Shown here: one piece after another, positions 12,001 to 23,106 of the stretch
Layout: every line of letters begins with the position of its first letter
Position numbering within the stretch: the stretch's first letter is position 1
NCBI GenBank assembly: GCA_014155875.1
Contig: JACEFZ010003481.1
Span: 1 to 64,000, forward strand
Source: Cepaea nemoralis
Lineage: Eukaryota > Mollusca > Gastropoda > Stylommatophora > Helicidae
Direction of reading: 5' to 3'
Length of the DNA: 64,000 nucleotides
The notes under the pieces: generated by a model
Told to the model about the DNA's origin: nothing
Database searches by the model: none
The model's input: the letters and a program-made list of their open reading frames with translations, nothing else
Translations under genes and position numbers: made by a program

Positions 12001-12864
12001 CAGCATGAAACCGAAAGAAGAGAAATAACCCTAAACTACATAAAAGAACATTACCCAAGCAGGAATTGGACCCATGCATATACAGATGGATCAGCCAAAA
12101 ATTCAATAGAGAATGGAGGAGGAGGAATTCTCCTAAATTTAAAAAATGGAGTGAAAAAAACACATTCAATGGCAACTGGAAAATTTTCAAGTAACTTCAA
12201 AGCGGAGGTAGAGGCTTTGAAAACTGCAGCAGAAATGCTCCTGATGGAGGAAAATAAAGAGAAGCAAATAGCTATCTTCACAGATGCAAAGTCAGCTGTC
12301 TCAATACTCAAGAGCAATAACAGCACAGAACTAACTGACCTAAGAGCAGCACTCCATGGTCTATGCCAGAAATCCAAAAAAGTTGTAATACAGTGGATCC
12401 CATCACATTGCAGTATACCTGGAAACGAAGAGGCTGACAGACTGGCAAAAGAGGGCGGACGACTACCACAGCCTGACATAGACATAACCTATAATGAGGC
12501 AAAGAGGTTGATAAAAAGCACTTATAGAACCAAATGGGAATCTGAGCATCCAGGCCATCAGAAGGATGACGCATATTACAAACTCGACCGAAGAGAACAA
12601 GTAGCAATCTTCAGACTCCGCACAGGACATAACAGGCTGAAATACCACTTGTTCAATAAACTAAAGATAGGAGATACTGATGAATGTAATTGTAGAACTG
12701 GAAAAATGACAGCAAAACATTTGCTGCAGGATTGCCCAACGTATGCAGAACAGAGAAAGATATTTTGGCCCACACCTGCTTCATTTGAGGACAAGCTCTA
12801 TGGAGATATCAACAAGCTCAAGTTGACCGCAGCTTACTTTAACTACATACAGGTTGACATTTAA
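9013..12864 (+). CDS. LINE polyprotein: APE endonuclease, reverse transcriptase, RNase H
   Basis: An uninterrupted frame of 1283 residues starts at the first ATG after the 5' repeats. An apurinic-type endonuclease fills about residues 60-290, with QETH near 95-98, GDFN near 188-191 and SDHRP near 265-269. The reverse transcriptase covers about 500-800, with QAGFRKY, an LEKAFDKV segment, VPQGGVLSP and the FADD catalytic pair near 727-728. RNase H covers about 1020-1150, with YTDGS near 1025, an FKAEVEAL segment, FTDAKSAV and PSHCSIPGNEEADRLAKEG. A CxC...H...C knuckle lies near 1221-1240. These enzymes nick target DNA, copy the RNA and remove it. All key residues are present, so the protein looks functional. 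A related broken protein at 56160-61054 shares the N-terminal PGP...TTGG signature. Confidence 0.93.
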   Translation: MMSQIKINRYGANPVKSHQAVIVPGPLPRGGPPMTTGGHLPLCCGVKAQRSRLRAIDQIPRTLNILQWNAEGVYKKKDSLTQRLHKDRIDVACIQETHLNANHKFSVRGYQATRFDREGHKGGVLILTRNTIPCSEVSVISDNQTEIIGVDIMIKDVKIRIYNLYSPADKDLTLSNMKITDTNCIIVGDFNSRSERWGYPDTDKRGDELEDWEIDSNLHLLNKADDTPSFYSRRWLTTSTPDLAFCTGDILHKIDRHVLDQLAGSDHRPIKLEMNMEYVPQEQKPLPRWNYKRADWDRFAILTDKYCENINTRYGNIKQMVESLNRAIIQAATESIPRGARKNYKPYWTEELQSLEDKVEDARKTAEREQTIEANISLKAISAKYKRTVNQTTRDCWREKTENLNFDRDGNKLWKLVKAMNNEGPRNKQITIKQGNALLTGKKAANALMEHYANANHIDITTEQKKAIKDKQIHHRTTETAAEYMMANLTMEEMEQAMNTLKKKKSPGKDGITNEMLIGLGTKAKKKLLAVLNNSWKRGIVPQAWKEAILIPVPKKGKDLEEPNGYRPISLLSCVGKLMERIINGRLTWHLEENKLLTPHQAGFRKYRSTEDQITYIAQEIEDAFQEKKHTLAVWIDLEKAFDKVWKEGLKVKLQNMHVCGKMYKWISHYLENRTARTKVQGQTSKMMLLEQGVPQGGVLSPTLFLAYINDITENFPARVHTSSFADDLAIWTSEEYISTANSRIQQALLALEDWSKSWLVKISEEKTTCTVFSLSNKTQQPKLVLNGKILRHEENPNYLGVTFDRRLTWKTQVEKNRTRARQRMAIMKKLAGTTWGADEKVLKKLYTGRVRPVLEYGIAAWATAAKSNFNKISRVQNQGMRIITGSLKTTPINELEKITCLQPMQDRRDSRAQQQAEKFRRLTDHPMYNRFNGFGKGRLKRSNFVETAKRRIRADPILNISTVKPIHNAHNFPAWRQQQLPEMIENIPGIEKKNTQHETERREITLNYIKEHYPSRNWTHAYTDGSAKNSIENGGGGILLNLKNGVKKTHSMATGKFSSNFKAEVEALKTAAEMLLMEENKEKQIAIFTDAKSAVSILKSNNSTELTDLRAALHGLCQKSKKVVIQWIPSHCSIPGNEEADRLAKEGGRLPQPDIDITYNEAKRLIKSTYRTKWESEHPGHQKDDAYYKLDRREQVAIFRLRTGHNRLKYHLFNKLKIGDTDECNCRTGKMTAKHLLQDCPTYAEQRKIFWPTPASFEDKLYGDINKLKLTAAYFNYIQVDI

Positions 12865-12884
12865 AGGTGCATGAAGACCCAGAG

Positions 12885-13160
12885 GCATGAAATGGAATAT
12901 TGCTTGGATAGCAAATCCATTATGTGGGAAGTCCAAATCGAAAGCTCGCTGTGTGGGCTTCATAAAAGGTGGAAAAGTGTCCTAGTGGCACGAAATGGAA
13001 TATTGCTTGGATAGCAAATCCATTACGTGGAAAGTCCGAATCAAAAGCCCATTGTGTGGGCTTCATAAAAGGTGGAAAAGTGTCCTAGTGGCATGAAATG
13101 GAATATTGCTTGGATAGCAAATCCATTACGTGGAAAGTCCGAATCGAAAGCTCACTGTGT
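12885..13160 (+). repeat. 103-bp tandem repeats, 2.7 copies, in the LINE 3' region
   Basis: Units start at 12885, 12988 and 13091 with gca(t/c)gaaatggaatattgc. The third is cut after about 70 bp, where unique 3' sequence begins. Each contains cttggatagcaaatccatta. The fragment at 38747-39400 begins inside a copy of this unit. Confidence 0.9.
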
Positions 13161-13827
13161 GGATGTCATCTGCAGACTGCATACTTCTGGTTTCCGGAAG
13201 AACAGCCTATGGTGAACGGAAGGCCCAATATACGGAAGTGAGGCTAAGCAGCCATGTGCAGGACGTGACGATTCCTTGGGTGAGCCCAGTACCAGAGCGC
13301 TATGTATCGGCTCTGCAAGTATGGAAGCCTCCTTGGATGGCGGGGAATGCCCATGGTCTGCCCCTGCCTTCCCTTGAGGGCTGACCAGGATCTTTGGCTG
13401 TTCTATATGGACCAGCTGGGATGGGGGATAACACCACAACAGTGAGAGTCAAACGTCCTAAGAAACCCCCGGTAAGGTTAACCCGGTCAACAAATGCCCG
13501 CAGAAGTCGGATGTGTCGGCCTAACGGCGCAAGAACGCAGCTCTGCTGTAAACAGGCACAACGCAATCACATCCGAAAAAAACCTCCGGATGAACGAAGA
13601 AGAAGAAGAAGAACTACTTACAGCGCTACTTCCCACTGTAACGAAAAAAAAATCAAGGTGCACAACGATGCTCACGTCTGAAAACCATAACAAGCTATCC
13701 CCTTATTCACGGAGAACACTGTTTTTTAGAGAGCCACAGAGACAATTCGAATCATACTCCACATGAAACAACCACGTCATACCTCGCTAACACTTAAAAT
13801 ATCTCCTACCCTCATGTCGAAGTTCTA

Positions 13828-16800
13828 TCACTCCCTTTCACGACGTCTGATCCTCTCAGACCTCCGTCTACTCAGGTCCCCAGACTCGAACGCGTACCAT
13901 TCTGGTTTGCCTGGAATGTCTTGGTAAATTTCGACAGCCGCTGGGACATCCGGTTGTGCTGGTAGTCCCAACGTCGTCCCTATGTCCTCCTCTCCTGCTC
14001 TGTCCTCGCAACGCCGCATTTCGTGGCCGGCTATCCTAATTAGCGATCCATCTCCTCCAACCTTTTTGATCACATATGGTCCTCCCGACATGGTGGGTGC
14101 CCTAGCAACTACGTACATGTCTTCGGACCACATGTCTTGTATTTTCGCCCTCTCCTTATAGTGGATTCTTTTTCTGACAAGTTCGCCAACTTGCAATGGA
14201 ATAGAGTTTGCCATTTTGTCACTCCTATCTTTCCTAATGGCGGCATGCTTCTTCAGCTGTTCACTAGCCCGGACGTGCGCGTCACGCAAACGTGAAAGAT
14301 GCCCTTCCAAATACTCACTTGCATTGGTGTCCCTGTCTTTCGGTGCCTGTATTTAAAATGAAGTCCACTGGCAGCCGAGGCTCTTGTCCGAAAATTAGGT
14401 AGTGAGGTGAAAATCCTGTCGAGGCGTGAGGCGTTGAGTTATACACCTGCACCACTTCGGCTAAGTGATCAGACCATCTCCTCTTCTCCTTGGCTTCGAG
14501 GGGTCTGAGTAAATCGTGCATAGTTTTATTAAATCGTTCCGTTTGGCCATTCGCCCGAGGGTTGTACGGAGTAGTGCGACTCTTTTCTATGCCATACGTC
14601 TTGCATAACTCAGCAATCACTGAGGATTCAAAGTTCCTACCTTGGTCAGAGTGCAGTCTTCTCGGCACACCCATATACAAGAACCACTTCTCTACTAACA
14701 CCTTCGCCACAGTGGCTGCTTTTTGGTCTCTGGTTGGGACAGCAATAGTAAATTTAGAGAAGACATCTGTGATGACCAACACATTCTCAAATCCCCTTGA
14801 GTCCCTCTCCAGCAGCGTAAAGTCCATTGCTACAACTTCAAACGGCTTCGAAGCTAACAAACTACCTGCCGGTCCCTTAATCTTGACGTGCGGTGGCTTC
14901 GCTACATTGCACCTGTGGCAACTTCTACAGTATTTATCTACATCTGCAGTAATCCCTACCCAGAAACATCTGCTCTTCAAAATATTTATCATCCTATCTC
15001 TCCCCTGATGCCCTACGCTATGAACTGACTCCAGTATCCTTAGCCGCAGTATCCTACCTGTCCCCTTGATTTTCCTATACAGCAACCCATCTAATACACA
15101 TAACTTCTTGCGTTGCCTCATCCACTTCTTCGTCTGAGGGGGCAACCTTTTCATAGATTCATTTGACAACACAAGTTTACGCGATACAACATCAAATACT
15201 GCATTAATATTTACATCATTTTGCTGCAATCTCACCATATCCTCCGTTGAGTAAGACGGCAAGGTGTGTGTGGGAAGGACATTAAAAACATCTGCTGTCC
15301 TAGCAGCAGCAGTTCCTACCACACCAACCCCACCAATCATATTTACATCAATGCATAATTTTGAACATTCATCAACATTATTTACATCAAGGCATTTTAA
15401 AAACACATCAGCATTTTCTACATTAAAATCTGCCGTTGGACGGCTATCAACAGTACCAGCTATTCCTAGGGCTGGCGGAATGCATGTTGCTGCAACACTG
15501 CAAATGGCGATGTCGCCCTCTTCTTCGTCGTTTTCCCCCGGTTGCTCCAGCGGGAATCGAGACAAGTAATCAGCGTTACCGTTAGTCCGCCCAGGCCTGT
15601 GTTTTATTACATAATCAAACATAGACATTTGGGCGATCCACCTCTGCTCAATGGCACCCAGTTTCGCTTTATGCCACATCGTCAAATTCATATTGTCAGT
15701 GTAAATCTCAGTATGTCCACCTAATAGGAGGCCACGGAACTTTTCCGTTAACGCCCATTTTAAACACAACAGTTCTAACTTAGAACTACTTTTTGCATTC
15801 CTCTCCGATGGGCGGAGAGTACGACTAGCATACGCTAGCACTCTCTTTGTACCATTCTGGATTTGGGACAAAACAACACCCAGACCAGTGTATGAGGCGT
15901 CACACTCTAAAATATAAGGGAGGGTGAAGTCTGGGAAGCCTAGTAATGGTGTTGACGTTAGGGCTTCTTTAAGTTTGTTAAAGGCCTCGTCGCATTCTGT
16001 AGACCACAGCTGCCCGATAGGACTCTTCTTCTTCTTTCTAGGGTCTGTGTGCTGCTGGTTTAAGCTGAGCTACTAATTCATGGAGTGGTCTAGCTAGCGT
16101 AGCAAATTTGGATACGAACCGGCGATAGTAACTGGCCAGACCTAAAAATGAACGTAACTCAGTCTGCGTTCTAGGTATGGGAGCTTTTTTGATTGCCAGT
16201 ACCTTATCTTCTAACGCTCCTATGCCTTCTGCAGACACAGTATGGCCTATGAATTGCACCTTTTTCTTGCAGAAATCGCATTTAGCTGGGTTTAGTTTCA
16301 AGCCCAACACCTGTATCCTATCAAATATGGCCTCTAGTTTTACTAAATGTTCACTAAAATCTCTGGAGTACACAAGAATGTCATCTAAGTAAACTAAAAG
16401 CAACTTAAACATATAATCATGAAGCGACGACTGCATTAGACGTTGGAATGTACTCGCTGAATTTGCCAGTCCCATTGGAAGTTGTGAATATTCATATAAC
16501 CCAAAGGGTGTAGTGAACGCTGTCTTTTCCTGGTCTGCTGGATTCATCGCCACCTGGTAATAACCGCTAGCTAAATCAAGAGAAGAAAAAAATTTCGCGC
16601 CCCCTAACACATCTAAATAGTCATCTACCCTTGGAAGTGGATATGCGTCCTTTTTAGTTTTTATGTTCAGGGCCCTGTAGTCGACGCACATTCTCAATTT
16701 GCCATCCTTTTTTCGGACCAGGACTATCGGAGAGGCCCAGGGACTACAGCTCTCTTTTATTATCTGCTTCTCTAACAACCACTGTAAATGATCTTTCACT

Positions 16801-17746
16801 TCTTGATACAGGGCAGGAGGATTCCTCCTGTACGGCTGTTTTATGGGGACTTCATCCGTCAAAAGTATGTTATGGGTTACCCTGTCAGTAAACCCAAAGT
16901 CGGTGTCATCTTTCGCGAATAGGCAGTCGTATTTTGCTAACAGTCCCTCAAGTTGCATCCTTTCCTCATCGCTTCCCTCAAATTCAGTCAAGTCAAAAAG
17001 GGGCTTGTCTGGTCTCTGCTCCCCACTGTCTGGTTTAGCAGACAACTCTATTTGTTGCGTTCCTACCACTCTAAAATGTCTAGTCAGGTCAATTGTGGCA
17101 TCAGATATCTCCCCCACCTGAGTACATCTCGCTAAAAACACATCTTCGTCACCCATGTTAACTATCTGTATTAGCACACGCCCCCCTCTAACCTAGTAAA
17201 GCAGTAAGGCAGAATTAAACCCTTGTGGTCAAGGTCCCTGGCTGGTTCAAACAAGACCGTCCTGTCTGTTAACCCCGCGCGACCCCTAACTAGCAAGACA
17301 GCCAGCGAGCGGGCAGGTATGTGGGTTCTGACCTCCCCTGTCAATCACACCTTCTTCCTATCTAAGTCAACACTTGTAGTGTTGTCTGCTGGCCTGTAGA
17401 ACTGAAAAAATCTGCTAACATTTGGCAACTCTGCCAGCACATTCATATCTAATATACAGTGCGTTCTGTTTTCGGTGCCCCTGACATCTTTTAAAACAAA
17501 AATTCCACATCTATCAACACTATCTGTCCCTATTTGTACACTGGTACTGATGTACCCTAAATATGGTATTGAAACGCCATTTGCTGATGTTAACCTAATG
17601 TACTTATCTACATCTAACCTATAATGTCTGAAAAGTCTATTGAAACACTCCTCTGAAATCGTGGAAACTTGTGAGCCAGTGTCCAGAACACATCTTACGT
17701 TTCTACCGTCAATGCTTATCATTGTCTCTGGGCGTTCGCCTAGCAT
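13828..17746 (-). pseudogene. Gypsy A pol: protease, RT, RNase H, integrase, broken
   Basis: The order on the minus strand is protease (17746-17345, LDTGSQ active site), reverse transcriptase (17177-16038, LLVYLDDILVYSRDF), RNase H with integrase (15871-14315) and a C-terminal piece (14310-13828). The integrase has an HHCC-type zinc region (SVGHQGRD...CRSCHRC) and the DDE residues in MDFTLL, VITDVFSK and HSDQG...ERFN. Compared with copy B it has a stop after the protease (B has Trp there) and frameshifts near 17176, 16060 and 14340. In exchange it reads through the place near 15050 where B is shifted. It cannot make a whole polyprotein. Confidence 0.88.
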
Positions 17747-17805
17747 TTTTATTGGTGAGTCCTTGAACCTTCCCGCCGCGGCCTGACTCTTAGCTGTACG
17801 GGATT

Positions 17806-18776
17806 CTAGTTTAAATGTGCCCTACAAAATCTGGCAATATGTCCTACCCGGCCACAAAGATCACAACGAATCTGTTTTTGCTGTCTCTGGGACCTTGGCT
17901 GGGGCTGTCCCCGGCCGTTCACCAGATGCGACAATTGCATTTTTAACTGCGCCATCTCCCGCTTAAGTTCATCTACCTCGCCCGACTGTTCATGTGGCCC
18001 CCTACTGTCATTTTCTGCTGGAATGCCCTTATGTTCGTTGTTTCGGCCATGCCCAGTGCTCTGCTGCCTGTGGTCGTTGTTACGAATCACAACCGTGGCT
18101 TCAACGTTGTACACCTCAGTCTGCGGAGTGTGTTTAGCGCTGGCCCATCGCACTGCACAATCACGAGCAGCTAGAAAAGACATGGAAGGCTCGTAAATGA
18201 GCCTTTCTTTTATCATCTGCCGAGGTAAATCGTCTCTCAACTGCGCGACAAACTGGTCTCTGAGCATTGACTCGTGAAAAGGTGAGACGTTCTGTCTCTC
18301 TTGTGCGCAGACCACCTCCTCGAATTCCTGGTGCAATTTATGGGAGAAGTCGACGATCGACTCCCGGCTACCTTGTCTGGTTGAGAAAAATGTCGCCGTT
18401 AGTTCTTGGAGGGTCGTTTGTTGCCGTAGATGGTCGCTAAAACCTCCAACATCTTTTCGGGGTTCTTCTCAGAGGTGTGCAGCTTTAAATCTCTGTGCAC
18501 ATGCGGTGAAATGGTGTCGATGATAAGGTCAACTTTGTCAGCTGTCCCCATCATGCCCGCTCTGAACGCTGAACGGATTTCCCGTAGATACTCATTAACA
18601 GAGGGGCCGTGTGGGCCCCCGAAAGTATTGATGTTCTTTCGAGTGGGCATCATTACATATCTCACTTGTTCACATGGTGATGTTGTGGGGTGAGAATCAA
18701 CATTGCCCTGCACAGAGGCCGACGCCCCTTCGCTGTTTTCGACTAATGCTGCAGAGCGTGTACTTCTGGTAGTCAT
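17806..18776 (-). pseudogene. Gypsy A gag, frameshifted, with CCHC knuckle
   Basis: The start MTTRSTRSAALVEN at 18776 matches the start of the intact gag of copy B. The frame is lost near 18410 where one T present in copy B is missing, and it resumes from about 18336 to 17806. The C-terminus carries a CCHC zinc knuckle (CDLCGRVGHIARFC). Gag proteins assemble the cytoplasmic particle, and the knuckle binds RNA. This copy makes at most a truncated protein. Confidence 0.85.
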
Positions 18777-19122
18777 GTTTTTATATTTTCGTTGAAACTA
18801 CTAGGAAAACTTACTGGACTCGCTCCCGGACAGGACTGACTCTGCTGCTTCGGCTTCTTCTGGGTTTTTTTTTTTCTTGCGGTCAAGTGGGTTTGCCGAG
18901 TGTGCTTAAAACAAGAGTCCCTAACCGAGTAGATTTACTAGAAACTCCTACTGACAGTTTTGACAGCCTACTGAACAACTGTAAGATTAGTAGACCTAAT
19001 AGAACAAAGCACTTACAACTGCCAAACTAACAACAATAAACTATCAACTAAATACAACAACTTGTATGTGAGTCTGTCTCCAACCCTAACTTTGAGGCAG
19101 GCAGACAAAAGCTACTTTGGAA

Positions 19123-19142
19123 GATCCTGTTCCGCAGCGCCA
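19123..19142 (-). other. Primer binding site candidate, gypsy A
   Basis: On the minus strand, tggcgctgcggaacaggatc begins 4 nt after the end of LTR 2. It starts with TGG, the complement of the tRNA CCA end. Its complement resembles the 3' end of a serine tRNA (an aatcctg T-arm and a gcgcca end), but the tRNA identity is inferred. Confidence 0.65.
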
Positions 19143-19146
19143 ATTT

Positions 19147-22100
19147 TGTGATAGCACGAAGTTGAGGGATTAGAGAGAGAAGTGGAGGAGGGAATAAAGA
19201 ATTGAAAGATAAAGATTGTCCGTCTTCCGGTTGTAGAGATAACCACTGATTTGTGATTACCCTTGGTTTTATCTACCAACCTCACAAGTATACAGGTACG
19301 CAGGTCACGAATACAACACTATCCTAACCGACAAGCACAGTACAGGCACTAAGAAGAATAAGCTAACACTGAATCAAGTTTATTTGCTTCTCAAAAGAAA
19401 TTACAAAGTATACAAAGTATCGTGTGAAAACAATCCCAATTAATATGGGAAAAATGCTGTCAAATAACTAACTACTTGAGAATACCATTGACCGAACATA
19501 AAATCTAAGGAATGGCAACTAACCCACCAACTAGTCACATATCAATCAGGAGAATATAATAAGGAAGTACGGAATTCTGACGAGAAAGTACATGAATCTA
19601 ATAAAGATGCACACACACGGACTACCACCGTCAAATTACCACCCACTAGTTTACCCAGGCAATCGATCAAGCGACAACCTGAAAATTAAACAAAAAGACA
19701 CCCTTGACTATGTGAACAGCATCATCGGGTGTCATTAACCTGCTACTCACCCTCGTCTTCTGCTACGTGTATTGACATCGGGTCAGTGATATTCCATCAC
19801 TGCCTGGGCGGTCGTACACCATCAACCAGTGTCCCCTGATGCCAACATCAACCCATAATCCCTCAAACACTTTACCATGTTTAATAATCATGTGACATTA
19901 ATACAATACCCACGCCGACACTGACAGTCTTTCCACAGCGGACAGACATACAATTCGGCAGTGGGACAACCCTAGACAACAACTCCTGATCCACTTGCTC
20001 ACACCGGATGGGTTTCCCCGCACCGAACACATAACACAACAGCTGATAACTGGACACCACATGTTAACAGCTATACCAGGTAACCCCCAACAACAACATT
20101 TCTGCCACCGAGGCTGACAACACAATACACCAGTGACATGTACTGGCGCCATGTCTCCTTATCATTGGCGCCATCATCGTCCTCAACAGCATGTATTAAT
20201 ATTATACATACTTATATATATGCATTCTCAACAACATAAATTCCCCCTGTCCTTAATCACAAAACAATCAACACATAATAAACATAGCTATTGATCAATA
20301 ATGACTTCAGCTCCCCTCATGCGTCGTCTATATGTACCCTAAGCCATGAACCCCTACGCCTCATCACCACTGTGTATATCATAGCCATTATTAATAACAA
20401 CATAAATCTACATCATCAACAATATCATTGCAGCTTGGTACCCCAACATTAATCATAAGACAACAAGGTGGGACACATATACTGCCCAAAAATCACATAC
20501 ATGAAGTGCCCTTTTACACTAAAACTCCTACAATCATTATAGACTTTTGCAGTACATAAGTCCACTCATGATTAACCATCATTATGGGCCGTCAACCTCG
20601 ACTACCTATACCCACACAGTTATTAACACAAACCCATGTTGACACCATAGACTATTATCACACCTAACAACATCCTAACCATGAAAATTGATCAACGTGC
20701 ATCTTCATCCATTCCCGCAGTATAGTCCATCGTCTTTACTAGCCAACCTTCTTCAATATTCAGTCCTTGAAGTATGGACTCAACTGTCCTTCTCCTTACC
20801 CCAGATATTCTCACAACCAGTCTGTAACGTTTCTATCCAAAGGCATTCCTGTTCCCTTCAGCTCACTTAGTGCGCGTCCACGCCTCCAGTTGTATACCAC
20901 CATTCCTCATCTATCCTTATTCTGTCTATTCCCCATCTCGCCTTATAGCATTAAAGCCATTTAAACCTTTTATTCCCGGTTTTCCGTGAAGATCCGAACC
21001 CGCGACTTTAAATTCGCAGGGCGATACTGTCTTTCGCGCTAATCATAACAGAGCCTGACCCCGATTTCCCCTCTGCTACACAACACTGCATTATTTTCTT
21101 CACAGGCCTGTTCCGGGTCCGTTTAATTGCAGTAGCCAGCTGGTCCCATTGTTTGGTTTGACCTAGTGGTCGCTTCTCAGTCGCCTGATCTCGGCGTTTG
21201 TTTATATTATTGCTGTAGCCTTTCGTTCAATATTTACATGTTACACTCGCCTATTTCTTATTAATTGTGTACGTCTAATTGCTTGGTTACATATACGTAC
21301 ATGGTTTATCGACACTCAGCTATTCTAATCGATTAATATGACTCCCATCACTCTATTTCAGCCATTTAAATATAGGTCATTGCAGGATGTCGCATCCAGT
21401 CCTGCTCTTTGCCGGGTTAATGTTCAGTAGTTTGTCAATGCTTTCTAAACCTAAGTACCATTACCGCGCCCGACTATAGACTAACAGGTATACAAATTAA
21501 CCTTAACCAACTTACGTAAGAGTCCTGTCCAGTGGATAATTGCTCGCCTGCCTACGGGTGCTTTGGTCTGATTACCGCCCGTCTCAGAGTGATTTCGCCA
21601 CTTTCCAATAAAGTCAGGCTCATTCCTTCTTTGTTCGACGCAGTCCTCTGGATGATCCCATCAAACGTGTGTCCTCTTAGCCCACTCTAGTCTTGTGTGA
21701 CTTTCTTTAATGATTGCAATTGATAGCAGCAATCAATAGTTTCTTTTGGGCGGCTCTTTCTTCCAACACTTAAGTCCGTGCTTTCTATGGTCCTCGGGTA
21801 TACCTGCCCGACCAGAGTTGCCACAGTCTTATTGGTCTCAACAGCCTTTGAGTATCTGCACTCGGCCGTCCCACATTCTGCTTATCTCTCCAACTGTTTG
21901 CTGTACCGCGTATAAATCCAACTCGATTTGGCGCCTTTCTTGAATCACGTGACCATGCCATCTCCCATTTCGCTAAGGTCATCCAATCAGTACCTCGCGT
22001 ACCCTGATTAATTTGCATACTCACTCTGCATTAACCCAAATCAACATTGCTAGCTGGAGTTCACGGCCAAGTCCAGTCCTGAGTTCATGTACTTTTCCCG

Positions 22101-22510
22101 CTACCATAAATTTTGGGAGTATGGCGTTATTCTGACAGCCAAGGTCGCTTCCAATGCCGCCTGTACTAATAAATTATGCCGCCTCTAAAGTTTGCCGTTG
22201 TCCATCTGACAGCTAAGGTCACTTCCAATGCCGCCTGTACTCATAAATTATGCTACCCCCAACGTTCACCTGTTGTCCATCTGACAGCTTGAACCCAAAG
22301 TGTACAATACATTTGGCACTCCTCTACCTGAGAAACTGCTAGTCAACAATAGAGGATGGCCTTGCCACTATTCGGTCATGCACTCCCGCTCAACCTATGA
22401 CTATTTTAAAAACAATCCTGGCCCTTGACCTTTGTTCCCAAAAATATTCCAGATCATGTTCTCCCAGTAAGCTCGGGTGATTTTCGAAAGTCGTCTTCCA
22501 TACTATCTCA
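19147..22510 (-). repeat. Gypsy LTR 2 (shared middle LTR), 3364 bp
   Basis: It serves as the 5' LTR of region A and the 3' LTR of region B. It starts tgtgatag and ends tactatctca. It has a deletion of about 130 bp near 21415-21440 relative to the outer LTRs, and many substitutions against both. Examples are caatcgatcaagcgacaacc at about 19660 where the others read tattcagatgatgacc, and a rewritten inner end near 22450-22500. It contains the same captured RT fragment (20688-20870) and tRNA-like segment. Confidence 0.88.
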
Positions 22511-23106
22511 TACCCACCTACCAAAAGTTGATGGGTCCCACCATCAATATAGCGTCATTCCTCCTTGAGATCGAAGCCCTGGCTCCGCATCTGACATCCC
22601 TCATAAACAATATTGGATGCCTAAGGGGAAAACTCTTTTTGGAACTTCCACCCCAAATAATAATAATTAAAAAAAATACTGATTGCATCCCCTGCTCTCC
22701 TAGTGCATAAGGCAGTTAAAACTTCTGACGTGCCTCCTAACAACACAGTAACCAAGTAATATTATCAATAAAAATAGTTCAATACCTGGCATGCCGGGGA
22801 CTCCCCCAGACAACAAAATCATACATCAAAGGGTGCACATAAAGACACCAAAATGAAAACAATATCAACAATATCAACTACTTACAGCGCTACTTCCCAC
22901 TGTAACGAAAAAAAAATCAAGGTGCAAAATCAAGGTGCACAACGATGCTCACGTCTGAAAACCATAACAAGCTATCCCCTTATTCACGGGGAACACTCCG
23001 TTGTTTAGAGAGCCACAGAGACAATTCGAATCATACTCCACATGAAACAACCACGTCATACCTCGCTAACACTTACAATATCTCCTACCCTCATGTCGAA
23101 GTTCTA
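22511..23106 (-). other. 3' non-coding region of gypsy B
   Basis: This region between pol and the 3' LTR has no envelope-like frame. It is the intact counterpart of the LINE insertion site in copy A: the cttacagcgctacttcccac stretch at 22881 is uninterrupted here. A small duplication of caaaatcaaggtg sits near 22925. The polypurine-tract candidate aggtgggta (minus strand) abuts the LTR. Confidence 0.6.

Larger units (their letters stand above)
8621..13611 (+). mobile_element. Full-length I/Nimb-like LINE with intact ORF and 12-bp TSD
   Basis: The element lies between exact copies of aactacttacag at 8609-8620 and 13612-13623 and ends in a short GAA tail. It has a 392-bp 5' region, one open frame (9013-12864) and a 3' region of about 745 bp, for a total of 4991 bp. 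The 5' end (ccccctctgctgtg...) resembles another 5' end at 48301, so it is probably complete. RNase H downstream of the RT places it in the I group. The Nimb-like label, known from molluscs, is an inference. It inserted in the gypsy A 3' non-coding region and is younger than it. Confidence 0.88.

Noticed and set aside
13130..13766. Several overlapping small frames (such as the one beginning MESPNRKLTV) and their copies at 39045-39369
   Set aside because: They lie in the 3' untranslated region of the Nimb-like LINE, recur in other phases in copies, and show no conserved start or stop.
14490..15008. Plus-strand frame of 172 codons, repeated at 23768-24286
   Set aside because: It is the exact antisense of the integrase core in both gypsy copies and is duplicated only because the element is.
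22511..23106. Possible envelope gene between pol and the 3' LTR
   Set aside because: The space is about 600 bp and has no signal peptide, membrane segment or long frame.
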